Notes: a model not told the origin generated them from the sequence alone. Numbered from the stretch's first letter, positions 1 to 11,088 are shown. The stretch is 53,421 nucleotides of DNA from Micavibrio sp. (GCA_028290825.1 JAQGJB010000016.1:1-53421), one strand, 5' to 3'. A program made the numbers and translations.

Positions 1-165
1 CCAGAAATCAGTCTTGGGCGCGATCCCGAATCCGGCGACTTTTTCGCTCCCGTCCCCACCCGGAAATTCCATCAGTTTCGTATAGCCAAGCGGGGCAAGC
101 GCCGCCGTGTAAAACGCATTGCTTCTCTCAAAATCGCTGGCGTTCAGGCCGATATGGTCGATCAC
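1..165 (-). CDS. VOC/glyoxalase-family protein, N-terminal part
   Basis: Only the first 55 codons lie in the window, and the reading frame runs off the left edge. Translation from a GTG at 165 begins VIDHIGLNASDFERSNAFY, the classic first strand and helix of a vicinal-oxygen-chelate domain, with a possible metal-ligand His at residue 4. The pattern LAPLGYTKL follows, as in small one-domain glyoxalase/dioxygenase-like proteins. The GTG follows the glmM stop codon by one base, so the gene is probably translationally coupled to glmM. The substrate cannot be inferred. The family call is fairly firm; the start is inferred because no ATG precedes the domain. Confidence 0.7.
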   Translation of the reverse strand, partial: MIDHIGLNASDFERSNAFYTAALAPLGYTKLMEFPGGDGSEKVAGFGIAPKTDFW

Positions 166-166
166 T

Positions 167-1525
167 TTAGGAACCAGCTTTTTCAATCACAGCGCAGAGA
201 TCATCGACGATTGACTTCACCTTCGCCGCATCATCCCCCTCCGCCATAACGCGGATCAAAGGTTCGGTGCCCGATGGACGGACCAGAAGACGTCCGTCAT
301 TGGCGAGGGATTTCTCCGCCTTGGCAATCGCTTCCTTGACGGCTTCGCTTTCAAGCGGCTTGGCACCTGATGCAAAACGCACGTTCTGCAGGATCTGCGG
401 CAGCGGCGTGAATACATTCAGCGCCGTCGAGGCCGGATAGCTTTGCTGTTTCAACACAGCAAGAATTTGCAGGGCCGCCATCATCCCATCCCCGGTGGTG
501 CCGAAATCGGACATGATGATATGGCCCGATTGTTCACCGCCAAGGTTAAAGCCGTCGGCACGCATCCGTTCCACCACATGGCGGTCGCCGACCGGCGTGC
601 GCGCAAGCGTCAGGCCCCGTGTTTTCAGATAACGTTCAAGCCCCAGATTTGACATGACCGTCGCGGCGACGCCGCCGCCGCGCAAACGCCCGTCCTCGTG
701 CCATTTCTGACCGAGAAGTGCCATCAACTGGTCGCCATCAATGCGGCGGCCCTTTTCATCGACCATGATCAGGCGGTCGGCATCGCCGTCAAGGGCAATC
801 CCGAGATCGGCCTTTTCCGAGACGACGCGTTCCTGCAAGGCTTCCGTCGCGGTCGCACCGCATCCGGCATTGATATTGCGGCCATTCGGGTAAACGCCCA
901 TCGGCACCACTTCGGCTTCCAGTTCCCAGAGAACCTGAGGCGCGACCTTATAGGCGGCGCCATGTGCGCAATCGACCACGATCTTGAGGCCGTCCAGCGA
1001 CAGGCCGCGGGGGAAGGAGCTTTTCAGAAATTCAACATAGCGCCCGAGGGCATCGTCCATGCGGCGCGCCTTGCCGATCAGGTCGGGTTCCGGCAGTTCG
1101 TCTGACAGATCCTGATCCATCCGGCCCTCAATCGCTTCCTCCAGCGCGTCGGGGATTTTGTAGCCGTCCGACCCGAACAGTTTTATGCCGTTATCTTCGT
1201 ACTGGTTATGCGAGGCGGAAATCATCACCCCGACATCGGCGCGCAAAGACCGGGTCAGCATGGCCACACCCGGCGTCGGGATCGGCCCCAGCAAAATCAC
1301 TTCCATGCCCATGGCGACAAAGCCGGCCGCCATTGCCTCCTCCAGCATATAACCGGAAAGGCGCGTATCCTTGCCGATCACGACGCGGTTCTGGTGCAGG
1401 CCCAGATGATCGTGCTGCAGCGAAAGCGCCGTCGCCATTGCGACTTTGAGGGCCATCTCCGCCGTCATCGGAAATTTGTTGGTCCGTCCGCGAATGCCGT
1501 CGGTGCCGAAATACTTACGCGCCAT
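167..1525 (-). CDS. glmM: phosphoglucosamine mutase GlmM
   Basis: GlmM converts glucosamine-6-phosphate to glucosamine-1-phosphate in the cytoplasm, on the route to UDP-GlcNAc for peptidoglycan and LPS. The protein is 452 residues, normal for the family. The phosphoserine loop MISASHN places the catalytic serine at about residue 105. The metal-binding motif DGDADR is at 246-251, and the C-terminal phosphate-binding loop [11 protein letters not shown] is intact. The start [13 protein letters not shown] is the usual one. It lies downstream of ftsH on the same strand, a common alphaproteobacterial order, separated by a strong hairpin at 1553-1581. Confidence 0.97.
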   Translation of the reverse strand: MARKYFGTDGIRGRTNKFPMTAEMALKVAMATALSLQHDHLGLHQNRVVIGKDTRLSGYMLEEAMAAGFVAMGMEVILLGPIPTPGVAMLTRSLRADVGVMISASHNQYEDNGIKLFGSDGYKIPDALEEAIEGRMDQDLSDELPEPDLIGKARRMDDALGRYVEFLKSSFPRGLSLDGLKIVVDCAHGAAYKVAPQVLWELEAEVVPMGVYPNGRNINAGCGATATEALQERVVSEKADLGIALDGDADRLIMVDEKGRRIDGDQLMALLGQKWHEDGRLRGGGVAATVMSNLGLERYLKTRGLTLARTPVGDRHVVERMRADGFNLGGEQSGHIIMSDFGTTGDGMMAALQILAVLKQQSYPASTALNVFTPLPQILQNVRFASGAKPLESEAVKEAIAKAEKSLANDGRLLVRPSGTEPLIRVMAEGDDAAKVKSIVDDLCAVIEKAGS

Positions 1526-1552
1526 TGTACAAAAAATCCCTGTTGAAAGAAG

Positions 1553-1581
1553 AAACAGGACGTTAGCACAACGTCCTGTTT
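1553..1581 (-). terminator. hairpin between ftsH and glmM, probable terminator or attenuator
   Basis: A perfect 12-bp inverted repeat, AAACAGGACGTT / AACGTCCTGTTT, flanks a 5-nt loop. On the minus strand it is followed by a pyrimidine-rich stretch rather than a clean U-run. It lies 29 bases after the ftsH stop codon and just before the glmM start. It may therefore act as a partial terminator that lowers glmM transcription, or as an mRNA-stabilising hairpin. Confidence 0.65.
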
Positions 1582-1610
1582 CCGGGAAATAATTTAAGAT
1601 TTACGCAATA

Positions 1611-3500
<1,890 letters not shown>

Positions 3501-3624
3501 GAAACCCGCTCTTTCACAGAAGTTTATCTAAGGTTCAATCATACAGGATAAATAGCGTATTTGTCCAAGCCGACAAGCTGAATTCCCGGAATTTGGGGCC
3601 TGCAAGAGCCTTTATTTCTGCAAT

Positions 3625-4617
3625 TCATTCGCGGGCGATGATGAACAGGTCGCGTTTATGATCCGGTGTGAAGATAAACCCGCCCAGCGTGAAGCTTTTC
3701 GCGTTCGCCAATGAGGCAAAAACATGGTCCAGAAGATCTTCCAGCCGGTCCAGGCGCGGGCCGTAGCCGTCACTTTCGAGGACAGCGAGACTCTGGCGAA
3801 TCGCCCTGATCCGAATCTCCATCGGCGCACGTTTCAGCGCCGGAAGCCTGAAGACGATCCTGCCCCTTTCGACAACCATAGCGGAACGCAGAAGTTTCGC
3901 CGCGTAATGGTCGAGCGCATCCCGCGCCGCCCCCAGACGTTTTGCGGTCCGGGCAAGCCGCCTTGCGCTCAACCCTTCCTCTTCCAGCACGGGGAGGGAA
4001 TGGCGCAGGCGCGCGCGGGCATAGCCCATATTGATATTGGTCGGGTCGGTCACGTGAGGAATTTTGTGCGCGTCGCAAAAATTCTGCAGCTCCGCCTTTG
4101 ATACGCCGAGCAAAGGGCGCAGCAGCAGCAATCCGGTTCCTTCAAATTTCTGCTCCGCCCGCATCGCGCCAAGGCCGTCGAGGCCGCTGCCCTTGGCGAG
4201 GCGGAACAGGAAGGTTTCCGCCTGATCGGTTTCGTTGTGGCCGAGGAAAAGTTTCTTTAATCCCTGCGCGGTACAGAATTTCTGCAGCAGGCGGTACCGT
4301 GCGGCGCGCGCATTTTCCATGACCGCCACCTTTGGCTTCGCGCCGGACCATTTGAGAATATGATGCTCGACACGCGGCCAGTCGCGGACCCATTCACCAA
4401 CCGCCTTCGCTTCGCCCGCCGAGTCCGGGCGCAGGCCGTGGTCGATGGTCAGCGTGTAAATAGTTTTGACGTCTGTGTGATGCGACAGCAGATAAAGCAG
4501 CGCCATGCTGTCCGGTCCGCCGGACAAGGCAAGGGCGATGGATTGTCGTGATGTTAAGGCGGCAATTGAGGGGGCGGACAAAAATTCCGCAACCACAGTG
4601 TCTTTTTTACGGGGCAT
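3625..4617 (-). CDS. tilS: tRNA(Ile)-lysidine synthetase TilS
   Basis: TilS attaches lysine to C34 of tRNA-Ile(CAU), changing both its decoding from AUG to AUA and its charging. The PP-loop SGGPDS is at 32-37, followed by ARAARYRLL and LGHNETDQAETFLFRL, which are typical of the N-terminal catalytic domain. At 330 residues it is shorter than the E. coli enzyme (about 430) and appears to lack the second C-terminal tRNA-binding domain, as in many alphaproteobacterial forms. Its ATG overlaps the end of cpoB by 11 bases, implying coupled translation. Confidence 0.93.
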   Translation of the reverse strand: MPRKKDTVVAEFLSAPSIAALTSRQSIALALSGGPDSMALLYLLSHHTDVKTIYTLTIDHGLRPDSAGEAKAVGEWVRDWPRVEHHILKWSGAKPKVAVMENARAARYRLLQKFCTAQGLKKLFLGHNETDQAETFLFRLAKGSGLDGLGAMRAEQKFEGTGLLLLRPLLGVSKAELQNFCDAHKIPHVTDPTNINMGYARARLRHSLPVLEEEGLSARRLARTAKRLGAARDALDHYAAKLLRSAMVVERGRIVFRLPALKRAPMEIRIRAIRQSLAVLESDGYGPRLDRLEDLLDHVFASLANAKSFTLGGFIFTPDHKRDLFIIARE

Positions 4618-5602
4618 TACATTTCAGGCGGGTCAGTTCCTGATCGCCGCGTGAAAGGACCGGGGCCGAGCCTGCCGGGTATTGTTTTTTCAACTGGGCC
4701 AGCGCGATACACGCATCCTTGGTCTTTCCCTGTCCGGCCAGCGACATGCCAAGCTTCAGCAAAGTGTCGGGGGCTTTCGGGGCGTTGGGGTATTTCTGGT
4801 AGGTTTCCGCAAAGACGCGGGTCGCCTGATCGAAATTATTGCGCACGTAATAGGTTTCGCCCGTCCAGTATTTGGCGTTCGGGACCAGTGAATTATCCGG
4901 ATATTTCTTGATGAAGGCGTCGAACGCGGCCTGTGCGGCGGCGTAATCCTGGTTTTTCAGCAGGGTATAGGCGGCTTCGTATTCACCGGTCGGTGTGCCT
5001 GCGCTGCCGTCCGTGGCGGTTCCGTTCTGGTCGACATTGGTGACCATCGACCCGAGCTTGCCGCTGGTCGGGGCGTTGGCGGGGGCCGGGGCATCAGGGT
5101 CGTTCATGCTGAAGCCTTCGTTATCGGCGGCGGCGTTCGGCTTGGTCGTATAGGTATAGGTCGAGGTCGTCGCTGTCGGCTGCTGGACCATCATCGGGTT
5201 GGCGGGCTGCGGCGGAACGGTCGCGGTTGTGGTGCTTACCGACGTCATGCCCGTGCCGGACGGGGCAATCACGCCTGCACCGCTTTTGGCAAGCTGGTCG
5301 CGGAGGGTATTGATTGCGTGCTGTTGTTCTTCAACCTTGCCGGTCAGTTGCTGGATGGTCATTTCCAGCTGGGAAATGCGGTTCTGCATATCGGCCTGGT
5401 TTGCCTGATCGCCGATGGATATTGCGCCGGGGCGCGGCTGTTCACCTTTGAACACGGCGCGGCTTAAGGTCTGGATTTCATTTTCGAGACGCTGGATCTG
5501 CGCCTGGGTGTCGGGGTTCGCCGCATGGGCAGGTCCGCTGAAAAGAAGAAGGGCGGCGATGGCCCCGGTTTGTAACAGTACACTGTTAAAACGGATGCGC
5601 AT
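4607..5602 (-). CDS. cpoB: Tol-Pal system protein CpoB (YbgF)
   Basis: This periplasmic protein links the Tol-Pal machine with septal peptidoglycan synthesis. The 331-residue sequence has a signal peptide ending near AHAA (about residue 28). A heptad-rich N-terminal coiled coil (about 30-110), which trimerises in E. coli, follows. A Thr/Pro/Ala-rich linker spans about 115-205. C-terminal tetratricopeptide repeats (about 208-325) include EYEAAYTLLKNQDYAAA and YWTGETYYVRNNFDQA. It lies directly downstream of pal, the conserved position, and overlaps tilS. The long linker is a lineage-specific feature. Confidence 0.93.
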   Translation of the reverse strand: MRIRFNSVLLQTGAIAALLLFSGPAHAANPDTQAQIQRLENEIQTLSRAVFKGEQPRPGAISIGDQANQADMQNRISQLEMTIQQLTGKVEEQQHAINTLRDQLAKSGAGVIAPSGTGMTSVSTTTATVPPQPANPMMVQQPTATTSTYTYTTKPNAAADNEGFSMNDPDAPAPANAPTSGKLGSMVTNVDQNGTATDGSAGTPTGEYEAAYTLLKNQDYAAAQAAFDAFIKKYPDNSLVPNAKYWTGETYYVRNNFDQATRVFAETYQKYPNAPKAPDTLLKLGMSLAGQGKTKDACIALAQLKKQYPAGSAPVLSRGDQELTRLKCNAP

Positions 5603-5650
5603 GGCCGCCCTCTTTCAATATTTTAGTAAAAATTTAAAGCGTAAACCTAA

Positions 5651-6178
5651 TTATTCAACAACCGAAACGGCGCGACGGTTCTGTGCCCATGCCTCAGCAT
5701 TGGAGCCCATAACAGCCGGACGCTCTTTACCGTAGCTGACGGTGTGGATGCGGTTCGCGGAAACACCGAGACCGGTCAGGTAATTCTTGACCGAGTTGGC
5801 ACGGCGCTCACCGAGAGCCAGGTTGTATTCACGTGTGCCGCGCTCATCGCAGTGACCTTCGATGGAGAGGTTCACGTTCGGGTATTTCGCCATCCAGTCA
5901 GCCTGACCTTTGAGGATCGTCTGGGCTTCGCTGGAGATATCATAGTGATCGTAACCGAAGAACACGCGGTCGCCGACGTTGACAACCAGATCCTGCTGCG
6001 TACCGGCAGCGGGGCCGCCCAGTGTCGCGGACTGACCGGTGGTGTCCATCGGTGTCGCGGACATGGCTTGTTGCTGACCTGTGGTCACTTCGCCTGTATC
6101 CATTGCTTTATCGTCCGACGAACAGGCCGCCAGGGCCACAGCCATACCGGCTACCATAAGAAAATTGCGCACGCGCAT
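5651..6178 (-). CDS. pal: peptidoglycan-associated lipoprotein Pal
   Basis: Pal anchors the outer membrane to peptidoglycan as part of the Tol-Pal complex. A lipoprotein signal peptide ends with the lipobox LAAC (lipidated Cys at about residue 19). An OmpA-like domain from about residue 70 carries the peptidoglycan-binding signature EGHCDERGTREYNLALGERR. At 175 residues it has a normal length. The start has a good ribosome-binding site (AAGGAG). tolB would be expected immediately upstream but is absent: 349 bases without a credible gene precede pal, so pal-cpoB-tilS probably has its own promoter. Confidence 0.96.
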   Translation of the reverse strand: MRVRNFLMVAGMAVALAACSSDDKAMDTGEVTTGQQQAMSATPMDTTGQSATLGGPAAGTQQDLVVNVGDRVFFGYDHYDISSEAQTILKGQADWMAKYPNVNLSIEGHCDERGTREYNLALGERRANSVKNYLTGLGVSANRIHTVSYGKERPAVMGSNAEAWAQNRRAVSVVE

Positions 6179-6527
6179 AGCTTTGACTCCTTAAAATTCA
6201 TGTTTATAGCGTTGGTGAGAGCTCTGCCACCGGTCGGCGGCAGGTATCCCGAATCGTTGTATTATCTTGCAAACGGACTGACAAGTCCCCGTCACAAGTA
6301 ATGAACAGCATTTAAGTACACAGTATTTAAGGCATGAATGGGGCATATCCCCCCGCCAGACCAAAAATCCTGTCACCTTAAAACGCCGGGCTGGGCGTAA
6401 TTGTTCCGTAAGCCTTCCGAATGCGTCAAAATCCCTGATTAGACCGTGGATCTGATGAGATAAACATTTACAGAATAACAGGTGGCAGCATATGGCCTTC
6501 GCAGCCAGATGGAATACGCGGGCCATC
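6179..6527. other. gene-free spacer upstream of pal
   Basis: This 349-base stretch separates pal from the SirB1-like gene. The only open frame is a 111-codon minus-strand ORF with unusual Cys/His/Arg-rich composition, no ribosome-binding site and no recognisable domain. I read the segment as noncoding. It probably contains the pal promoter and 5' leader. I see no clear terminator or operator. Confidence 0.5.
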
Positions 6528-7385
6528 CTAATTCAGCGTTTCCCTAATCTGCCGCAATAACACTGCGGCCTCCGCCCGGTCGCGGTCGCCGGGGGCTTTT
6601 GCAATATACGCTTCCAGCGTTTCAATCGCGCTTTGCAGCTTGTTTGTCCGTGCATAGAGCACCCCGGCATCCAGCAACAGGCGGTATTCATCCGGATCAA
6701 TCGCACGCATGCCTTCGACGATGCGCAAGGCTCCCTCATAATCCTCCGCCTCGATCCGGCGCAATTTTATATTGTTCTGCAGGCGGATGAGGATAGTGCG
6801 GTTATCTGCCGGTTCATAATAAGTGGTCGAGAGTTCGGCTTTTTCGCCAAGCGATCTTTTCACGAGGCGCCGCAGATCGGGCGCCTGCAACAGGCTGCAT
6901 TTATCGAACGGATCGAAGATCAGCCGCGCCGCGCCCATATCGAGGCGGCAGACAAAATGCCCCGGCAGGTTCAGTCCGTAAATCGTCCAGCCCAAATTTC
7001 GTCCGATCTGGATGCAGAGGATGGCCAGGGAAATCGGCATCCCCTTCCTGCGGTCGATCACGCGGGTCAGACTGGCATTCTGCAGATCGTCATAGGTTTC
7101 GGTGTCGCCGTTATAATCATACTTGTCGACCAGGATATGCTTGATCGCCGCCAGGCGCGTTCCGGCATTATCCTCCGCCCCTGCATCCAGGAGCATCGTG
7201 TACCGCTCACCGACTTCGTTCGACAGCGCTTTTATATGGTTTTCATACCGGTCCAGGGATAGTCCGGGCTGCTCCACCGCCGCCAGATAGAGGGCCGTGC
7301 GGCCCAGATCGATTGAAGCATCGGCCTGCGTCCCGATGGCGCGCAACTGGCTCATCAATTTTACCGGGTCTGCTGGCTCGATCAT
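6528..7385 (-). CDS. SirB1-family transglutaminase-like/TPR protein
   Basis: The 285-residue protein has the SirB1 architecture: an N-terminal helical region, a transglutaminase-like core, and C-terminal tetratricopeptide-like repeats. The core has the conserved stretches RKGMPISLAILCIQIGRNLG and GLNLPGHFVCR, followed by IFDPFDKC. The TPR-like part includes YRLLLDAGVLYARTNKLQSA. In SirB1 proteins the papain-like catalytic residues are only partly kept, and their biochemical role is uncertain. There is no signal peptide, so it is probably cytoplasmic. It follows the BON lipoprotein on the same strand with a short gap and a GGAGAGG-like ribosome-binding site. Confidence 0.85.
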   Translation of the reverse strand: MIEPADPVKLMSQLRAIGTQADASIDLGRTALYLAAVEQPGLSLDRYENHIKALSNEVGERYTMLLDAGAEDNAGTRLAAIKHILVDKYDYNGDTETYDDLQNASLTRVIDRRKGMPISLAILCIQIGRNLGWTIYGLNLPGHFVCRLDMGAARLIFDPFDKCSLLQAPDLRRLVKRSLGEKAELSTTYYEPADNRTILIRLQNNIKLRRIEAEDYEGALRIVEGMRAIDPDEYRLLLDAGVLYARTNKLQSAIETLEAYIAKAPGDRDRAEAAVLLRQIRETLN

Positions 7386-7414
7386 GGAGAGGTTCTCCTT
7401 TTAAATAGGACCGT

Positions 7415-8302
7415 TTATCGTCCCGGCGGCGAAAGCGGGGCCGAAGACACCGGGGCGACGCCAAGGCCGCCCGAACTCGTCCCCGATGACGCGGACGGTG
7501 TCATATAATTCTGCTGCTGGTTTCCGCCAGAGGCATAGGGGTCATTATATTGTGTCGTCGGTGTCGTCGCATACGGGTCCGTGCCGGTATAGACCGGTGT
7601 CGGCGCAGCATACGCCGGGGCGGCGGCATAAGGGTCGGATGTGACGGGCGCGTAAGGGTCGGCTGGGGGCTGTGCCTGCGCGGGCGCGGTGTTAGAACCC
7701 GTGCCGTCATTCGCCACCGCCTGACCGGCGGGCTTCACATAGGTGACGACCTGTTTCACACCGGGAATGGTGCGGGCCAGGGATACGGCGCGGTCCAGGT
7801 CTTTCTGCGACTTCGCGACACCCATCAGGTAAACAGTGCCGTCAACGGTATCGATGCTGTAATTGATGGCCTGAACGTCTTTATCGAAGGTCATCGCCGT
7901 GCGCAGGCGCGTGGTGATCCACGTATCCCGGACATAGCCGCTGACCCCTTCGCCGTCGGCGACGCGGATTTCATTGATGACCTGCTTCACGCCACTGACC
8001 TGCCAGGCGAGACGCACGGCCTCCACCCGGTCATCCGGGTTCTGGACGATGCCGGTAATCAGGACACGGCCCTGATCGACGGTCAGGTTGAGTTTGCGGA
8101 ACGTATCAACTTTGTATGAAAACCATTTTTCGCTGATCAGCGTTTTGATGCGCATATCGGTCGCCGCGCCACTGATACCGCCCTCTTTCGCCGAGGCAAT
8201 GCCCAGTGTCGCCCCCGCCCCCGCGGCCATGCCGATGGGGGAACAGGAAGACAGGCCGAAACCGATCAGAACGACAGGAAGAGCGACAAAGAATTTTTTC
8301 AT
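7415..8302 (-). CDS. BON-domain outer-membrane lipoprotein
   Basis: I place the start at MKKFFVALPVV (ATG at 8302) because it gives a proper lipoprotein signal with lipobox LSSC; a longer frame opens at 8347. Two BON domains follow: one contains GRVLITGIVQNPDDRVEAV and the second DGTVYLMGVAKSQKDLDRA. Proteins of this type (OsmY/YraP-like) bind phospholipid or protect the envelope. The C-terminal third is a low-complexity Pro/Ala/Thr/Tyr tail with four DPYA units and many Gln and Asn residues, probably disordered. The role is inferred from the domains only. Confidence 0.85.
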   Translation of the reverse strand: MKKFFVALPVVLIGFGLSSCSPIGMAAGAGATLGIASAKEGGISGAATDMRIKTLISEKWFSYKVDTFRKLNLTVDQGRVLITGIVQNPDDRVEAVRLAWQVSGVKQVINEIRVADGEGVSGYVRDTWITTRLRTAMTFDKDVQAINYSIDTVDGTVYLMGVAKSQKDLDRAVSLARTIPGVKQVVTYVKPAGQAVANDGTGSNTAPAQAQPPADPYAPVTSDPYAAAPAYAAPTPVYTGTDPYATTPTTQYNDPYASGGNQQQNYMTPSASSGTSSGGLGVAPVSSAPLSPPGR

Positions 8303-8413
8303 GTGCAAAAGCCCCGGAAGTGGGAGGAAGGTGTCTTGGGGAATCATTATACCGCAAAATATGGCAAGGCCAAGGCTTGCGCCCCGGCCCCGTCATATCT
8401 TTGATTTACAAGT

Positions 8414-10510
8414 CTATTGTTCTGTATTTGGCAGGGCCGGCATGGTTTTCGCCAGACGCACCAGATTGATAAACTCGGCGCGATAGCCATAGGGATCATC
8501 GCCCTTTGCACCCTGCGCCATGACGATAACGTCGTCATAGCTCAGTTTGCCAGTGTATTTCCCGCCTTTCAGCAACTGGCCAAACCCGGCCACCGCCACG
8601 GAGAAGCGAACATCGTCGGACGCGCCGAAACTATCGGCAACCAGACATTCCGCCCCCGCAGGGCATTTGGTGCTGGCGAGAGGTTTCTCTCCTGCAACAG
8701 AGATCGGCGTGGTGATCAGTTTCGAGGTATCCCCGTTAGGCAGTTTGTAACGCAGTTTCAGGAAACCATATTCAAGCGCGGTCGCCTCCGGCCTTGCCGG
8801 TGCTGCCGATGTACTGGCACCATAACGGCTTGGGTCTACACTCGGGGCCGTACCCACCGGCGTGATGTCGTAGATTGCGGTTACGGCATGACCTGCCCCG
8901 ATATCACCGGCATCAACCTTGTCGTTGTTAAAGTCTTCTTTGGCCAGCGCACGGGTTTCATAGCCAACCAGACGGTACTCCGAAACCATCGCCGGGTTAA
9001 ACTCAACCTGGATCTTCACATCCTTCGCAATGGTAAAGAGTGTCGATGACGCTTCCTGCACCAGAACCTTGCGGGCCTCGTTCAGATTGTCGATATAGGC
9101 GGCAACACCGTTCCCGTTCTGGGCAAGGTCCTGCATCATCTGGTCGTTATAATTGCCCTGTCCGAAACCGAGGACCGAGAGAAATACACCGCTTGCCCGC
9201 TCACGCTCGATAAAGCTTTTCAGTTCGTTGTGATCGGTGATGCCGATATTGAAATCGCCATCGGTCGCAAGAATGACGCGGTTGACGCCATTCTTATCGA
9301 GATTGCTTTCCGCCAGTTGATACGCCGTGCGGATACCCTCCGCCCCCGCCGTGCCACCACCCGCACCGAGAGAATCCAGCGCCGCGATGATCTTTGCCTT
9401 GTCCGAAACTTTGGTTGGCTCCAGCGCAATACCGGCATTCCCGGCATAAGTCACGATGGAAACCGTATCATCCGCTTTCAGGCTATCAAGCAGCATCTTG
9501 AACGAATTCTTGAGTAGCGGCAGCTTATCCTGCTCGTTCATCGAGCCACTGGTATCAATCAGGAACACCAGATTGCTGCGCGGCTTGGCCGTGGCGGCAA
9601 TATCATAGCCCTTGATCCCGATATGAACCAGCTTATGCCCTTCATTCCACGGGCTAGGCGTGACGGTGACGCTCGGCTTGAACGGCTCCGCCTTATCCTC
9701 CGGCAACGCATAATTATAATCGAAATAATTGACCATCTCCTCAACGCGTACAGCATCCTTCTGCGGCAGAACGCCGGAGTTCAGTTGCTTACGGATAAAG
9801 CTGTAGGATGACGTATCGACATCGATTGAGAACGTTGATACAGGCTCGGCTTTAACTTGCTTCACCGGACTGTCTTCAACGTGCTCGAACTTGTCACGAC
9901 CAACATCGTGGTAACCGGGTTGTGGCATGGCATCCATTACCATCATCCGGCCCATCGGCATCGCCGGGGCTATATTGGCGGCACCGGTCATGACCATGCT
10001 TTCCATTACAGGCGCAGCGGGAGCGGGTTGGCTCTCCTTTAAATTCTTGAGAAGGGAGTTAAAGGAATCTCCTTTTTTTGCTTCTGCAGGCGCAGCCATG
10101 GGTTTTGCCATCTCAGCCATAGCCAGAGTGCTGCTTGCATCAGCTTCGACCTTATCTTTAGAAAGGCCCATCGAACCGGGAGCCGAACTGGCTCCATTCT
10201 GAATGGCCCCTGTACGCAGAGTGGCGGTATTATTCATGTGGGGTAAAGTAGCGCCTACAGCCAGAATTAATGCCATCGCCGTCGCCATGCCGCCGTAAAC
10301 CAGTTTGCTATTCATCTTGTCCCTCCTTGGGGTTTGATTGGATCTGTCTGTAAGACGGGTCCAGAACCCTTTTCCTTGGAAGTTTTTTGAAGAATCTTTT
10401 TGCGCGTCCGCAAACTCAGCCAAAGCCAGGTTTACAGCGCGTTTCCGGGCGTTTCCGTCTGTCGCCGGGACGTCGTTGTTCAACAAATCTTTCAGCTGCC
10501 GTTCATCCAT
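8414..10510 (-). CDS. membrane-anchored VWA (YfbK-like) protein paired with an ECF sigma factor
   Basis: The 698-residue protein has a charged N-terminal segment (1-66), one membrane helix (about 70-88), a low-complexity Met/Ala/Pro region, and the YfbK-type block EPVSTFSIDVDTSSYSF (about 223-238). A von Willebrand A domain with MIDAS motif DTSGSM (319-324) follows, with further metal-site residues in ATDGD. The C-terminal region matches the DUF3520-like end of this family. The N-terminus overlaps the sigma-factor stop codon in ATGGATGA. The topology places residues 1-66 in the cytoplasm, where they could act as an anti-sigma segment, and the VWA domain in the periplasm. The family call is firm; the anti-sigma role is inference. 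Confidence 0.9.
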   Translation of the reverse strand: MDERQLKDLLNNDVPATDGNARKRAVNLALAEFADAQKDSSKNFQGKGFWTRLTDRSNQTPRRDKMNSKLVYGGMATAMALILAVGATLPHMNNTATLRTGAIQNGASSAPGSMGLSKDKVEADASSTLAMAEMAKPMAAPAEAKKGDSFNSLLKNLKESQPAPAAPVMESMVMTGAANIAPAMPMGRMMVMDAMPQPGYHDVGRDKFEHVEDSPVKQVKAEPVSTFSIDVDTSSYSFIRKQLNSGVLPQKDAVRVEEMVNYFDYNYALPEDKAEPFKPSVTVTPSPWNEGHKLVHIGIKGYDIAATAKPRSNLVFLIDTSGSMNEQDKLPLLKNSFKMLLDSLKADDTVSIVTYAGNAGIALEPTKVSDKAKIIAALDSLGAGGGTAGAEGIRTAYQLAESNLDKNGVNRVILATDGDFNIGITDHNELKSFIERERASGVFLSVLGFGQGNYNDQMMQDLAQNGNGVAAYIDNLNEARKVLVQEASSTLFTIAKDVKIQVEFNPAMVSEYRLVGYETRALAKEDFNNDKVDAGDIGAGHAVTAIYDITPVGTAPSVDPSRYGASTSAAPARPEATALEYGFLKLRYKLPNGDTSKLITTPISVAGEKPLASTKCPAGAECLVADSFGASDDVRFSVAVAGFGQLLKGGKYTGKLSYDDVIVMAQGAKGDDPYGYRAEFINLVRLAKTMPALPNTEQ

Positions 10511-11042
10511 GATGGCGCTCCTTTTTATCTGTTTTTACACCCAGTTTTTTGCGGGCCTCAAAAATGTACCAGGACACTGTGCTCTCTTTGCATTCCATGA
10601 TCACAGCCACTTCCTTGTGGCTCAAACCCTCACCGAGAACGAGCAGCAGTGCGGTTTTTTCCTTCTCCGGAAGCGCCATAACTTTCGCCAGCCCCTCTTC
10701 CGCGATCATCTTTTCCTCCACCCCCGCCGGGACGGCGACAGTTTCATCACCCAGTTCCTCCGTCGGCTTCACATTTTGCCGCTGCCAGTCGATGGCCGTG
10801 TTGATGACCAGACGGTAAAGCCAGCTGGTAAACGCGGCCCTGCCTTTGAAGGAGGATATGGCGCGGGCCAGTTTGATGCAGGCGTTCTGGGTGATGTCTT
10901 CGGCGCTTTCGCGGTTGCGGCACCATTTGAAGGCCATGCGGAACATGCGGTCATAATGGCGTTCGACGAGGATCTCGAACGCGCGGGAATCCCCGGCGCA
11001 GGCCCTTGCGACCAGCTGGTTATCATCGAGATTCTGCATCAT
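10503..11042 (-). CDS. ECF-type RNA polymerase sigma factor
   Basis: Region 2 includes ERHYDRMFRMAFKWCRNRESAEDITQNACIKL and region 4 includes LPEKEKTALLLVLGEGLSH with a helix-turn-helix SHKEVAVIMECKESTVSWYI. There is no sigma region 3, as expected for the extracytoplasmic-function class. The open frame extends to a TTG at 11063, but ATG at 11042 (MMQNLDDNQL) better matches where such proteins begin. The gene overlaps the VWA gene by eight bases, so the two are made together. A short GC hairpin, ggggc-aaac-gcccc at 11057-11070, lies just upstream. Confidence 0.92.
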   Translation of the reverse strand: MMQNLDDNQLVARACAGDSRAFEILVERHYDRMFRMAFKWCRNRESAEDITQNACIKLARAISSFKGRAAFTSWLYRLVINTAIDWQRQNVKPTEELGDETVAVPAGVEEKMIAEEGLAKVMALPEKEKTALLLVLGEGLSHKEVAVIMECKESTVSWYIFEARKKLGVKTDKKERHHG

Positions 11043-11088
11043 CTTATCCGTATGACGGGGCAAACGCCCCGATCCTTGGAAAAAAATT

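Noticed and set aside
6191-6526. 111-codon minus-strand frame upstream of pal
   Set aside because: Odd Cys/His/Arg composition, no ribosome-binding site, no domain.
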